Positions 10,261-22,000 are shown, counted from the stretch's first letter. The stretch: 64,000 nucleotides of DNA from Agapetus fuscipes (GCA_951799405.1 OX637345.1:2542001-2606000), one strand, 5' to 3'. The notes: generated from the sequence alone by a model not told the origin. A program made the numbers and translations.

Positions 10261-10937
10261 TTTCTCCATTTTTTGTTTCAACACCCAATAATTACACAAG
10301 ACTTATAATAATGCCTCTTTCCTTTGAAATGACAAATTTACTCATCAAAAGATTTATATCGCTTGCGCACAGTGTTCACGCAGACGTGAGTTTCAAAAAC
10401 ATTATTGAAAGATTTCGTAGTTTCACCCGATATTTGTTTGCAATGAAATGACACTGCGAAAATCTTCGCTCTCTTTCTAACCAAGGATGGTTTGCAGTTA
10501 AGAACGTTTAAACGGATATAGTTTCCATTTTCGTTAAAATAATTTTCAATCCACAGATATCATAAGTCAATGCTTTTCTTACTATTTGGGTGGTCTCTTG
10601 TCAACCTAAATTCAATCCTTAATAATATTTTTCTCTGATTTTACGTTTCCAGAGTTGCCACGTTTCCCCGCACGCCTAATCGGGGATTTTATTTCAGACA
10701 ATGGAAACACCGAGCGATAAAAGACCCTGCCGAGGGAAAAAGATAAGTTTTCTTTCTTTTTTTGGGTTGTTAAAGACCCACTGAGGTCCGAATCGATACG
10801 ATAAGGACGCCATAACAATCCCACTAATGTGTGTCCAACAGAAATCTACCAAAGACCCTCAAAACTTGTCAATGCTTCCTTTATTTTTATGTTTCTCCCC
10901 CTCCCCCTCCCAATAATGTGTGAATAAAAAAACGCGA
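10261..10937. other. Unassigned stretch
   Basis: Low-copy looking, short T runs. The minus frame at 10612-10824 shows no domain. Confidence 0.45.
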
Positions 10938-11256
10938 ATAAACTGCACATGTAGTGTAATTTTGCGGCGTTTTCCCCGAAGGGATCGCACGTGGCGAGTG
11001 GAACCTATTTATTATTTTCACAGGTAAGGAGGAAGCCCTTACGCCGACCACTTCAGTTGAAGTTGAAGTTTCCCAGCTCCAGAGAGGGCTGGTACATTTT
11101 TTTTTGTGAAGGCTGAGTAAACCTTGCCGGTATTTTTATTTTGGTCTTTAAATAAACACCGAAACAGGAAATCATTTGCGACACCCTCGGTGAGATTTGA
11201 ATCAGAGCTCTCGGCATGGAATGCAAGCATTCTACCAACTGAGCTATCGACCGGAC
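10938..11256 (-). repeat. SINE-C, full length
   Basis: Head GTCGATAGCTCAGTTGGTAG with B box GATTCAAATCTCACC, a long body with TTTAAAGACCAAAATAAAAA and GGGAAACTTCAACTTCAAC, and a damaged end (ACACTACATGTGCAG). Confidence 0.8.
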
Positions 11257-11319
11257 AACTTTTGTATGTGCACTTTTTAGAAAATGTATTCATACCGCGG
11301 GGCTTTCTTAATATCGCCT

Positions 11320-11645
11320 CCATTAGAGGGCTCTTGAGGTGTCTATAATCTATAATCTAAGTTGCAAGGATATATTCATTCAAAGCTCTCAGATGTATGC
11401 CCACAAACAAACACGTGTAGTTCGCGCTTACAAATGCTGATTGTGTACTTACAAATAAAATCCAAACCTCAAATGAACATAAGCCCTGCAACTCTTGCCG
11501 ACATTCCCTGAAACAGGGGTGACATTGGCAAAGTGAACCATTTTTTACAGTATGGGTGGTCAGCCTCATACCAACCTATAAGTCAAGGTGTGATACACAT
11601 AAAAACAGCGCACACCAAATAAATCATCCTAATAATATTATTATT
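11320..11645 (+). repeat. SINE-B 3' end interrupted by an E1 tail
   Basis: AGAGGGCTCTTGAGGTG stops at 11341 and continues after the E1 tail with TGATACACATAAAAACAGCG and an AATATTATTATT tail. Confidence 0.8.
11342..11588 (-). mobile_element. E1 tail inserted in SINE-B
   Basis: Full length. The SINE's GAGGTGTGATACAC is split so that AGGTG or a shorter part of it is present on both sides, a duplication of 2-5 bp. Confidence 0.82.
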
Positions 11646-11767
11646 AACTGTCCAGGTTTCACTTCCATACATCAAAGGTATAGTATACAAAATTGTATCA
11701 CCAGTCGATGGATTTGGATTTTTGGTGATACAAGCTGTAGCACCAAGTACATACCTGTCCTTTCTTA

Positions 11768-11895
11768 TGTCTAATCTAATCTAAGTTGCAAAATATGTTA
11801 CATTGGTGATTCACATTACGTGCATTCTCACAAGCAGACACGTACAAGTTCTCACTTGCACATGTCGCATGTGAACCTACAACATAAATACCCGT
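11768..11895 (-). repeat. E1 tail, 3' half
   Basis: GATTA-type tail; stops near the CCAATCTCA region. Confidence 0.7.
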
Positions 11896-12193
11896 TATTA
11901 AAATGGATATGGATAAAAAATATATATTTTAGAACAGTTTGAGAGCATCCAGATGATTCTCCTCAGTTCTGTTTGAGATCTTACGAGAGAGTTCAGGTGG
12001 GTTGTAGAGTAGAGTAAACAGTGTGGGGGAGAAGTGCCCCCTAGTGGGCACCCTAAGCGAGTAACGGTCACAGTTACAGTGCAGGGTGAGAAACCGCAGG
12101 GAGAGGAAGGCTGCAATGTAAGGTGGCTGCAGATAAATTGCAATTTCTAAGTGTTTTACAAGTAGAAACAGGATTAGGTATATGCAATTGTGC

Positions 12194-12462
12194 CAGTCCG
12201 TAGTCCAGGGGCAACACTTCAGACTCGTAAATGGAAGTTTGTGGGTTCGAATCCCAGCGGAGCAAACAAAAAAAAACATTTATATTTTCAAAAATGCTCT
12301 TCGCTGGGTTGAAAAATTCATATACCGTTGCCAAAGACCGGTCACCAAAGGTCCATTCAACCTTTCAGAAACTGGGTCTTGCTTGAGAATTGGTGCTTTG
12401 TAGTGACGACCAAACTCGTAAAAAGTTCGGTCGATAGTTCAGTTGTTAGAATGCCTGCATTC
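12194..12462 (+). repeat. SINE-B plus SINE-C head (dimer, C truncated)
   Basis: Head AGTCCGTAGTCCAGGGGCAA with B box GGGTTCGAATCCC, body to ACGACCAAACTCGTAAAAAG, then GGTCGATAGTTCAGTTGTTA of SINE-C, which stops when FB1 arm sequence begins. Confidence 0.8.
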
Positions 12463-12465
12463 CTA

Positions 12466-12590
12466 ACATTTTGTCATTGTGATGGACTTTCGTGTGATGG
12501 TTTGTCGTTGTAATGTTTTGTCATGTGATGATTTGTCACTGTGTCGTTCTAACATGGAACCCAAGAACCCGAAACCATGGCGACCACGCA
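12466..12590 (+). mobile_element. FB1 right arm only
   Basis: TTTTGTCATTGTGATGG and TTTTGTCATGTGATG units end in TTTGTCACTGTGTCGTTCTA and ACATGGAACC, the inverted FB1 terminus. No left arm is visible here; a SINE-C head precedes it. Confidence 0.6.
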
Positions 12591-12964
12591 GGGAATTACA
12601 ATAATGGCGATAATATCTTAATCCCAATTTGGGGAAAAACAAACATGGAGACTTTTCAATGCAAACATTTGACATTATACCTAAATCTTAGTGCAAACAT
12701 CCCCCATACAAATCCCAACTTATTGCTCAAACACGAGGGTATTAGCCCTCGTGTCACGAGACGTTGGTCAAAGATCACTCGTCCATAGACAGCTCGTCCA
12801 TTGACAAGTCAATCCCACATCAGTTCGTCTGCTAAACTTTTCTGTCAATAACATTTCGGTTACATAGACGACTCGGCCTTGATAACTCTTCCACAAACAC
12901 ATCGGTCACGTACAATTTGGTCACTCGACATTTCGTCCACACGACATTTTGTTCACATACAATA

Positions 12965-13072
12965 ATGTTAAACTGAATAAGAGCTGATTCACTTATCTGA
13001 ATCGAGGATAAAACATTTTATTGGGTGTATCTTCTCATATTTAGTGAACTAGCTATGTGGAAGTGCTCATGA
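12965..13072 (+). repeat. Rep-G, truncated
   Basis: AAACTGAATAAGAGCTGATTC and GATAAAACATTTTATTGGG match the Rep-G family defined at 54000. Confidence 0.65.
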
Positions 13073-13364
13073 CAACCCTTGCTCTCGGTATGGAATGCAA
13101 GCATTCTACCAATTGAGCTATCGACCTTTTTACGAGCTCGGTCGTCGTCGCTACAAAGCGACAATTCTCAAGCAAGACCCACTTGCTGTAAGGCTGGATG
13201 GACCTTTGGTGACCGGTCATTGATTGGTAAAGGTTTATGAATTTTTCAACCCGGCGAAGAGCAAATTTGAAAATATAAATGGTATATTTTTTGTGCTCCG
13301 CCGGGATTCGAACCCACAACCTTCCATTCAGAGTCCGAAGTGTTACCACTGAACTACGGACCGG
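13069..13364 (-). repeat. SINE-B plus SINE-C head (dimer)
   Basis: Minus-strand SINE-B starts near 13364. The SINE-C head is at 13069-13125 with the same B-to-C junction as at 4575. The C body is missing. Confidence 0.85.
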
Positions 13365-13776
13365 TCTCATTGCTCATGTGAAATTACCTCTGATGGACCA
13401 AAGTCAAACAAGGACTATGTAAAGAGACGATCTGTCTGGACGTCTGTACGTACTCGTATGACCAATTTGTCCATGGAAAAGATGTCTATGGACGAGTTAT
13501 CTTTTGCAGATTTGTCGTGACACGTATTATCCCTGTCCTGGGGGATTCGGGAGTGGGGGATAATTAGAGCATTGTGCCAACATGACACCCCACCCCGTTC
13601 CTCATACAAAGTTACATAGGGGGCGTCATCTAGGCCCTAGGGATGTAAAGGGCTCCTTTCAAATCAACAGTGCGGAAAATTTCCCTGATTTATGGGAAAC
13701 TTAATTATGGATTTATGCGTGTTTGCTTTTTTTTTGGCGCAAGCCTTAATGAATGCGACATAAAGGGTTGGTTTAT

Positions 13777-13846
13777 CTATCTATAATCTGAGTTGCGAAA
13801 GATATATTTATTTTCATATTAAACCCACAAGCAGATAGGCGCGTGC
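13777..13846 (-). repeat. E1 tail, 3' end only
   Basis: ATAATCTGAGTTGCGAAAG to CCCACAAGCAGA. Confidence 0.55.
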
Positions 13847-14059
13847 ATAGGGTCTAGGCAAATACATTTCAGAATAATTATTTTCTCGCATTCCTTTTAA
13901 ATAACTCATTGGAAATTGACTGAAGTGCTAACGCTGGCTCCAATCGAACTTAAATTTTGACTTTTTTTTATCTCAATATCAAGCTTAAATGTTTTTTTAC
14001 CATATATTGCCTACCTATTAGGCGCATGTGCCTGTATGGGATGCACGCCCCTGCAGTGA

Positions 14060-14207
14060 GAAGCATACATGTACAAGTTCGCGCTTACACACACCGCATG
14101 TGAACTTAAAAAAATCAAATATCAAATGAACATAAGCCCATAAGAAACAGAGGAGGCATTGGCAAAATGAACCAATTTTTACAGTACGAGTACGGCCTCA
14201 TTACACA
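14060..14207 (-). repeat. E1 tail, internal piece
   Basis: AGTTCGCGCTTACACACACC to TTTTTACAGTACGAG. Preceded by a short block (13985-14055) that recurs at 37945-38020. Confidence 0.65.
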
Positions 14208-14239
14208 ATGCTCTTAAATAATTTAAACAAAAAAAATAA

Positions 14240-14475
14240 AAACATAAGCCGCTGGAATTGCAGATCAACCACCATTTTTCCCAGTCCTTGCATACTTCTT
14301 TCATTTCATCCAGTCATTATTTTTTTCACAAAGCTCTGCTTTTATTAAGATTTTGGTCCATCCATACCTTGCTCGGTCTTCCTCTACCAGGAAGTCTATC
14401 TATTCTTGCAACGTATACTCTCTACGTCAGTCTTTCGTCATTCATTCTCTCCATATGTCTAAACCATGATAATAT
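14240..14475 (-). pseudogene. LINE-E C-terminal fragment
   Basis: On the minus strand it encodes WFRHMERMNDERLT, a stop, then VYVARIDRLPGRGRPSKVWMDQ, and ends near the TGGTTGATCTGCAAT motif of the LINE-E end. It has stops and small deletions relative to 31105-31605. Confidence 0.75.
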
Positions 14476-14689
14476 ATATTTTTTGTTTTATCTTCTATAC
14501 CTTTTGTATTAATAGATATTTATTATTATTAGAGATATCTTGGACCCTAAACGTGTGTTGGGTAGGTTTCCATAAAGGCTCAACGACCCTAAATCCAGGT
14601 AGAATTTTAATCTGTTTCAACTTGTGTTGAATTTGGAAGATAAAAATATCTTAGATTTTGTAGGGTTTGTGTATTCACACAGTGAAAAT

Positions 14690-14870
14690 TCATTTTATTT
14701 AAAATTAAATTATTTTTAATTTTCACAACAATATTTTATATCAAGGTAACATTGATAATGACCTGAGTATTGAAGGTCGAAAGTGCTCGAGATATAAAAT
14801 ATTATTGTGAACATTAAACCACGTTTAAGAAAAAATAATTTTATTTGAATTAAAAATATCTTACTTGGAC
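14690..14870. mobile_element. AT-rich inverted repeat, probable MITE
   Basis: TTTTCACAACAATATTTTAT at about 14718 returns inverted at 14793-14815 (ATAAAATATTATTGTGAAC), with weaker pairing of the outer AT-rich flanks. Confidence 0.5.
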
Positions 14871-15011
14871 ATTATTCATTAGATTGGTTGAACCCAAAAC
14901 TGGAGTTAAACCAACTTATTAGTATGGGAAAACCGACCATAATACTGGTTTAAAAAATAAAACATTTTTATGAACAAGGCGGAAATCGTTTTCAACAAGA
15001 TGGCATAAAAA

Positions 15012-15176
15012 AAAACGCAACTAAGCTAGACATATAGTGTAACTTCATGCCGCGTTATCCCCGAAGGCGTCGCATGTGTCGAGTGGGACCTATTCATCTG
15101 TACAGGTAATGGCGCCAGCCTTACGCCAACCACTTCAGTTGAAATGGGGGTTTTTCAGTTCCCGAGAGGGCACATC
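15012..15176 (-). repeat. SINE-C 3' half
   Basis: Minus-strand body from CTCTCGGGAACTGAAAAAC to the end CTATATGTCTAGCTTAGTTG. No head. Confidence 0.7.
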
Positions 15177-15436
15177 AACAAAAAACTATTTAATTTGTAA
15201 ACATACCGAACGATATATTAACAAATTAAAGTTTAATCAATTTTTTGGAAACTTGACAAACACCAGTAGTAGAAAATTATTTATTCTCTACAATTAGTTA
15301 GCCAACGTCTTCAGGATACACCCTTGTTGTGTGAGGATCAAGGATGAACTGATTCTCACAAGTTCAGATTGATTTTGATGAAACTGTACATTGTACAAGT
15401 CTATCAAGTAACATCACATCATATTCAGTCACAATG

Positions 15437-15476
15437 CTGAAGAAGTCTATCACAGACATGGATAAAACGTCAGGAA
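15437..15476 (+). ncRNA. Decayed hammerhead-like motif
   Basis: CTGAAGAAGTC followed by GATAAAACGTCAGG aligns with the motif at 53261-53295, but the stem no longer pairs well. Surrounding sequence (15300-15515) is not otherwise recognised. Confidence 0.3.
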
Positions 15477-15517
15477 ACTTCAGCCATCTCTCCAGTGTCA
15501 TAGACATAAATATAAGG

Positions 15518-15818
15518 CTTATAAGCTACACATGTAGTGTGATATCTTGCCGTGTTTTCTCCGATTTTATTTATTTATTTTTACAGGTAAGGAGGCCATC
15601 CTTACGCCAACCACTTAAGTTGAAGTGGGGGTTTCCCAGCTCCCGAGGGAGTGGTACTCATTTCATGTGAAGGCTGAGTAAGCATAGCTGGTATTTTATT
15701 TTGGTTTAGAAATAAACACCGAAACGGGAAATCATTTCCGACACCCTCGCTGTGATTCGAACCCGAGCTCACGGCATGGAATGCAAGCACTCTCTGCCTA
15801 CTGAGAAATCGACTGGAC
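15518..15818 (-). repeat. SINE-C, full length
   Basis: Minus-strand head GTCGATTTCTCAGTAGGCAG with B box GGGTTCGAATCACAGC, body with GGGAGCTGGGAAACCC, end CACTACATGTGTAGC. The GCGACCCCTTCGGG part is deleted. Confidence 0.78.
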
Positions 15819-16739
15819 TGCTAGCCTTATTTTATAATTGGTTGCTAAGAATTCCAGTTGCATAGACATGTGATTTTGCTCACAGAGAAAAGTCAAATTT
15901 GGAACATCTGTGCCAAAAGCGTGTCGTCTCAATGAAGTAAGTCGCATACAAAATCATTTTCTCATAATTTCCATACATTCATCATTTTAAAAATATACCA
16001 CAATGCCGTTTTTGATTCCATACAACTAAAATATTAATAAAGATTGCCAGGATAAAAATATTATGTTTCTAATTATTTTATTGTGTCGAGTCCTAGTTTG
16101 GCATAGACAAGACTTTCCACTCGCCGAGGTCAGTGTTGCCAACTGTGGTCTTCACTAGGGATGTGCAACGAGGCCGGTATCTGCTACCATCATTAGTAGG
16201 TACCAGTGACGGCTGTATCTGATAAAAATAAAGATGACGCATACGGCGTAATGTAACCTACTTGCAATAGACAATGTTGAAATAATCAAATAGGTTTTTT
16301 TATAATTGAATTTTTTTTTAACATACGAATAAGACTATAATAAACTCGGTACAAATTTAAATTTAAAACCCTTTTCTTGATGAATAAGCACGTCACTTAT
16401 GTCAGTGACAATAGTCCTTAGCAATCTTTAATCTATAATATAAGTTGGAAAGATATTGTGTGTCTGTATGTTTTTACATGTGATTGTGTGTCTGTGTTTT
16501 TTTTTGTCTCTAGAAGTAGGTGTTTGGATAATTGCACTGGTGTTTGCTCGAATGTTCTGACAAAGTCGCGAATGTTACGGTTCCCGATGTTTCAAGAACC
16601 GTCCTTATTTCATATAAAATAATATAAAGGGCTAATCCGTCTGTAGCGCAGACTTGTATCGGAGCAGACGAGCAACACAGTACAAAAGTTATCTGTGTTC
16701 GAAGCAAATTGTTATGTTATTTTAAATAACATATTATAA

Positions 16740-17310
16740 AAAACAATCCCGAAGTGTGCAGTGTCTGTTTGTGGGCCGAACGGTCACGGAAACGGCCGAA
16801 CTGCGCCGTGCGAATCAATCGGCCCACGCTCGTGAGTTCATCGTTAGTTCCCGGCGAGATGTGAAGTGAGTCAGACGTTAGCGACCAAGCACCAAGCGGT
16901 GCAGGAGGAGGCACTACGATGGAGCTCCCTCCCTCCCCCCCCCATCTACTTGGATTTCCTGCCAGCAAGGCACCCGCCTTGTGAACCAGAGGCATAGGAG
17001 CGCCCACCCAGGGGCTTCCACGTGTGGAGGCGTCCGCCTCGTGAACCGCCGCTAGCCTGGGGCGCTGCCCCAGGCCTTCCGTTTAGAACTCCAGCCAACG
17101 GAATAGGGAGTGTTCTGGTGACAACCTGTAGGTCTGGCCAATCCCTTATTTCCCCTTTTCCCCCCCATATTAGTACAGTAATAAACCCTTATTTGTTCAT
17201 GTCAAACTTATCTTTTAATTATAAAACCCTTCCCAGGATACAAGTAAGCAATGCCAAAGAAAGAACCCCACGCCCTGAGAGTGATGCTGATGAGAGCTAG
17301 CCGGATGTAA
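16740..17310 (+). other. GC-rich island with a possible small exon
   Basis: Much richer in GC and CpG than its surroundings, with C and G runs. At its right, AACCCTTCCCAG|GATACAAG resembles an acceptor and CCGGAT|GTAAGTAT a donor, which would bound an exon of about 70 bases (17240-17307) containing an ATG (MPKKEPHALRVMLMRASR). It could be a first exon and promoter of an unseen gene, or a retroelement leader. No ORF here is convincing. Confidence 0.3.
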
Positions 17311-17457
17311 GTATCCTGAAGATACCTTTCAATCTAAACATAACAAAATGTGAACGGTATCTAAAAAAAAATTGTGTGAAATAAACTTAAACTATTTTTT
17401 TTTATTAAATTGAACCCGTAATTCGTAACAAGAAATCATTATTTAAAATTCATAAAT

Positions 17458-17609
17458 GTAGACACGTGTAAGTCAATAAAAAAAACAAACCACAAATGAG
17501 CAACTGCAACTTTTGCCGACCTTTCCTAAAACAGAGGTGACATTGGCAAAGTGAACCATTTCTTACAGCATGGATGGTCAGCCGCATACCAACCTATAAG
17601 TCAAGGAAT
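17458..17609 (-). repeat. E1 tail, 5' part
   Basis: Lacks the 3' end; finishes at the TTCCTTGAC boundary. Confidence 0.75.
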
Positions 17610-19051
17610 GACACTCACCATCAATACAAACCCACAGGCGTGTGCGTATTAAGATTCACGCATACATCCGACTCCTAATGCACTCCCAGTGCCAACCCTT
17701 CTCAAAAAAAATTGCCATTGAAAAAAAAAACAGTGGTTCCCCAATTTAAATTTCAAGATAATACAACACTTATCACGTAATTATTTAAAATCTAAGTTAT
17801 GCTAATCGGCCGCTTGATGGCGTGTCAGAATGTTAAAAGTCGTTCAGAGTTATCTTGCATCGCATTCTAGCGTGCGGTCTAATTACACGCGAGACACGAT
17901 AAGAAGATGCGACTGTAAGCGTTACGCCAGAGACTCCCAAATATTTTTGACTATTTTTTTTTATAAAAAATATCTTAGTTTAATTTCATATTGAGTTTTA
18001 TTTATTTTAAGCAATACTTGTTTCGGCAGAAGCAATACCTCCCATCTACAGGTGTAGGTACCTACATTAAAACATTTTTGTTTTTGTTTTTTTTTAGACC
18101 CCCAAAACAAAACAACCGCTTATTCAAACACATTTAAATCGTGGTAAAAATGTTATGTGACTTGACCAGGTTGCTAGGCACAATTGTAATTGCTTAGACG
18201 GGTTTAAAGCACCTTAATAATAATAGGATGATTTATTTGGTGAACGCTGTTTGAGTTATACTTTAATACAATATTATTATGTTAGAGGTTTACAATTACT
18301 CTTATAAACCTTGCACTTCTGCCGCCTTTCCCTGAAGCATGGTGTAACATTGACAAAAGTAAACAAAGCTTCTACAGCATGATTCGGCGGTCTAAATGGT
18401 ACACCGACCATCTTCCTCAAATTGTTAAACTTGAAATCTAGCTTAGACAACCAATTTTGTAGGGAAAAATAACTTAATTACAAATACAAATAATTTTATG
18501 AATTTGGGAATGACTGCTTTAAGCGTCAGAATGGAATGCAAAGATTTTTAGTGAATACACATCCGTCAGTATGGACTGAACCCGGTTTTAAACTCAGTTT
18601 TAAAATCGGTTTAACTTTAAAACCCGTACATTATGTGGATGCCATTGTTGCGTCGCCCAACGAGCCAGTCATTAGCGCGCCAATCACCGTAGGTTAGGTT
18701 GGTATTATGTGTTCGAATTTCGAACGCAACGCTTTTGTTTCGAGCGCGTGGGAAAAAGATCGAAGGGGTTCGAAATTTGAAATTTAAATAAATCCGACAC
18801 GACGTTCTGTGTTGCCATTATTGTGATTATAAAATCATAATATTTAAAAAGAGATTTTTGTTCTTTATTTTTTACAACGTACGTACATACGTAAAACAGT
18901 AATGGAGATAGTGGACTCGGCACAATAGGCAACAAAAATGTGATGTCACTCGTCTAAGTTGCTAGGGAAACAGCGAATACATGTCGCTGATCGTTCATAT
19001 TTTCACCACTTTAATTCCAATACATGCAAATTTCATAATATTATCCTCTTG
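17610..19051. other. Unassigned stretch
   Basis: Apart from the old E1-tail piece at 18300, nothing recognised. Confidence 0.45.
18300..18400 (-). repeat. E1 tail, old 5' part
   Basis: AAACCTTGCACTTCTGCCGC to CTACAGCATGATTCGGCGG. Confidence 0.55.
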
Positions 19052-19534
19052 CTCCTTGACTTATGATTCAGTATGAGGCTGACCATCCACACTGTAAAAT
19101 AAGTTCACTTTCATCAATGCCAATACTGTTCACAAAGACGGCAGGAGTTTATGCAAGATTTATGTTTATTTGAGTTTTTATTTTGGAAGCACACATGCAG
19201 CATGTACATTTACACATGTCCGCTGTGGGCGTGCATTTAATATGAACCTTAAACGCAAAGCAACTAACGCAAACGCAACAAAGCTACACATATAGTGCAA
19301 CTTCTTGCCGCGTTATCTCCGAAGGGTTTCGTATGTGGCGAGTGGAACTTATTTATTTTTACAGGTAAAGGGGCCGGCCTTACGCCAACCACTTCAGTTG
19401 AAGTGGGAGTTTGCCAGCTCCCGAGGGGACTGGTACTTATTTATTGTGAGGGCTGAGTAAACCTTGCCGGTATTTTATTGTAAACGCTAATATATTTTTT
19501 CAACTTGGATTATAGATAGTTAGATGTAACATAA
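19052..19534 (+). repeat. E1 tail split by SINE-C
   Basis: Main part 19052-19257; the tail (ATATTTTTTCAACTTGGATT) resumes at about 19490. Confidence 0.75.
19258..19482 (-). mobile_element. SINE-C 3' part inserted in an E1 tail, 7-bp duplication
   Basis: It runs from ACCGGCAAGGTTTACTCAGC to CTATATGTGTAGC and a TTGCGTTTGCG tail, lacking the head. TAAACGC stands on both sides (19251-19257 and about 19483-19489), and the E1 tail resumes after it. Confidence 0.75.
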
Positions 19535-20834
19535 AACTTTATAAAACAGATATTCAGATTGGGTTTATCGCATTCTTATCTTACAACTTTTAACTTTGAA
19601 GTTTTCTGAAGCACTTAACGTGTCGGGTGTAGTTTTTAAACACAAACTTTAAGGGGTAATATTTTTAAAACCGAGACCAAAGTTTTTCTTTCCAGAGGCG
19701 TTCGTGTTTCTTCCCCGTAGAGATGTGCACAACGTATGCTTTTTTAATTATATTTTCCAATAAAAGATTCGAATATTAAATTCCTTATGGCTGGTGTATT
19801 AACAATGTAAATTTAATTTTATCATATTTTCATAATCTACAATCTACGATGCAACGATATATCGATATTGTAAAGGTAAAACTAAAGAAGTCACATATTA
19901 AGCTAACATTTGTTTCTCAGATAAATGCACCTTTTTCCTATTTTCTACGAGAGAAAACACTTACGAAATGTGAAAATCCTGTAGTTTATAAGTTCTCCAT
20001 GAGCACTTCCTTACTTACTGTGGGAAGTTAAATTCAATAAAATGTTTTATCCATGATTTCTCAAATCAGTGAATCAGCACTAATTCAGTTTAACTTTAAG
20101 ATGACGATATGCTGGAATAATTTTGATCGGATTCTCATTCATTGCAATAAAAATGATTTCACATTTTTTTTATCGCAAACATATAAAATTTGAATAGCCG
20201 AGTGTGTGTAGGTTTAAGAAAAACACGTAGGTTGGTGAAAATTGTTTTCATAGAGGTCAAGGCGAGTGTAATACAGTTATTATGGTAGGTAGCAATTTCG
20301 AATAATTTGGGTAAATAACCAGATAAGTGCACTAATTGTAGAGCCTTGATTTTTTTAGTAGCCATTGTCTTTGTTTTACGCAATAATTAACTTAACTTCG
20401 CTACAACTCAATAGAAACAGTCTAAGATTCGTCATTTGGCAGAAGCAAAATCTTATATTCCTTTGCAATTGAATATTTTTTGTAAATTAAAAAAATTGTG
20501 TTACGATTTAGGTGGGTTCTATTTTATAAAACTTCAATTGAATTTATTTTAGAATTGGTTTACATTTGGTTCACAAGTTAAAGTAAATCTTTTGTACTGG
20601 TGGTTTACCGGCTCGGATACTTATGGGGTACTAACTACTAACTCATCTAAAGCACTGCAATCCGTATTTATAGAATGATTAAAGATTAGTCTTGGGCAGA
20701 CACTTCGAGTAAACACGAGTTGGTACAACCATCAAATAGTTACGTCTATACAGACATATACAAGTACGTATACGTAAAACCACATAACATGGACTCATTC
20801 TTTCGTAAAATAGCAAACGGTCGCTTCAAACTGA
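19535..20834. other. Mostly unassigned stretch around Rep-G
   Basis: Only Rep-G (19862-20105) is recognised. Confidence 0.45.
19862..20105 (-). repeat. Rep-G, near full length
   Basis: Inverted: TTAAACTGAATTAGTGCTG, TTTTCTCTCGTAGAAAATAG and AGCTTAATATGTGAC. The reading frame across it is incidental. Confidence 0.65.
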
Positions 20835-21040
20835 ACCGTTATCTAGTGGTTAACGATTCGGAATCGGAAGGCATTGGGCTTAAATTTGATTCCTACTCGA
20901 GTATAAGAATTGAAAAAAAGTTCTATCCAATCTTACCTATAGTTGAGAATTGACACTTTCTGTAGCACCAGACAAGCTCGCAAAGTGCTCTTGAAGTGTC
21001 ATTCACAGAGAAACAGCGCTCACTAAATGAATAAATGAGT
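20835..21040 (+). repeat. Old SINE-B copy
   Basis: ATCTAGTGGTTAACGATTCG, TTTGATTCC, then AGCTCGCAAAGTGCTCTTGA and AAACAGCGCTCAC. Diverged but collinear with the family. Confidence 0.55.
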
Positions 21041-21774
21041 CGTATAACTGCAAACGCCATCATCTCCAAAATTTATGATTTTTGCGATAATGATTGAATT
21101 TGATTCTGCGCAGTGTAACAAATCATTTTATGTGTGCGATATAATGTAAACCTCACTTAATCCTTCGTAATTTTAATTGAATAAGTATGATTTCGTGCAA
21201 AGGCCGTCATCTCCAAATGCTGTTGTCGTTTTACAAGTTTATTTTTCTTAAAATCATCGCGTAAGGAGTTGACGGCGTTTGCATTTATACGATTCAAATA
21301 GTGTTGTCATACAGTAATTAGATAATTCTTTATTTATTTAAATAATCTTTGAGAGTAATAAGTAAGTACCTAATACCTAATATAAATGACTCCTTCAGTA
21401 AGATAGGAAAGTTTTATTTTAAATGCATCCCCATATACTTTTTTTCGAATTTTCGAATATCTCTAACCACTCGTTGCGCACTCGAATTTTAACTATTCGA
21501 TTATACACACTCAGCTCTTACAAGCTAGAGCGCATCTCTATTCTTGAAAGCGACGCATTCTAAATTTAAACATTTCAAATCGCATACGTCACAGGAAGAG
21601 ACACGAAATAATCTCTCCAGCTGTAGACGGTCATAAAATTAATTAAATACAAAGAACGCGGCGTTCCTGTCTCCAAGGCACTAAAACAAGTCACCGGCTT
21701 ATTTAGGAGAGAGGAATCTTTACCCCAAGTACGAAAATATACGTTTAAACTTGAGTTTTACTCGTGACGTCTTA
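21041..21774. other. Unassigned stretch
   Basis: ATTCGAAT-rich segment at 21440-21500; no element boundaries resolved. Confidence 0.4.
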
Positions 21775-21960
21775 TACGGGGACAGGTTAGAACGTGACTT
21801 AGTGACAAAACGACACAGTGACATAACGATACATGACAGAACAACACATAACAGAACATCACATGATAAAATATCACTGTGACAAAACAACACAGAAAAT
21901 AAATCAATACGACAAAACAACACGAGGATAAAAAAACGCATGACAAAACAGGACATACCG
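21775..21960 (-). mobile_element. FB1 left arm
   Basis: A GGTTAGAACGTGACTTAGTG terminus is followed by GACAAAACGACACAGTGACA-type units to 21955. It abuts the next FB1 copy. Confidence 0.55.
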
Positions 21961-22000
21961 AGAGAGAATTCAAGGAAAAGCTTTTATTCAATGGGTTATA

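Larger units (their letters stand above)
12733..13537. mobile_element. Second foldback-like element (FB2) carrying other repeats
   Basis: The left arm (12733-12955) starts GTATTAGCCCTCGTGTCACG and repeats short TCGTCCATAGACA-like units. The right arm (13428-13537), read inverted, gives GATAATACGTGTCACGAC and ACTCGTCCATAGACATC. The middle contains Rep-G (12965-13072), a SINE-C head and a SINE-B. The arms are much more degenerate than those of FB1. Confidence 0.5.

Noticed and set aside
16717..17007. 96-residue minus frame in the GC-rich island
   Set aside because: Composition follows the GC-rich DNA; no recognisable motif and no splice support.
19720..21540. hAT element with GAGATGTGC ends
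   Set aside because: TAGAGATGTGCAC at 19720 and an inverted TAGAGATGCGCTC near 21535 look alike, but they are 1.8 kb apart and I found no 8-bp duplication.
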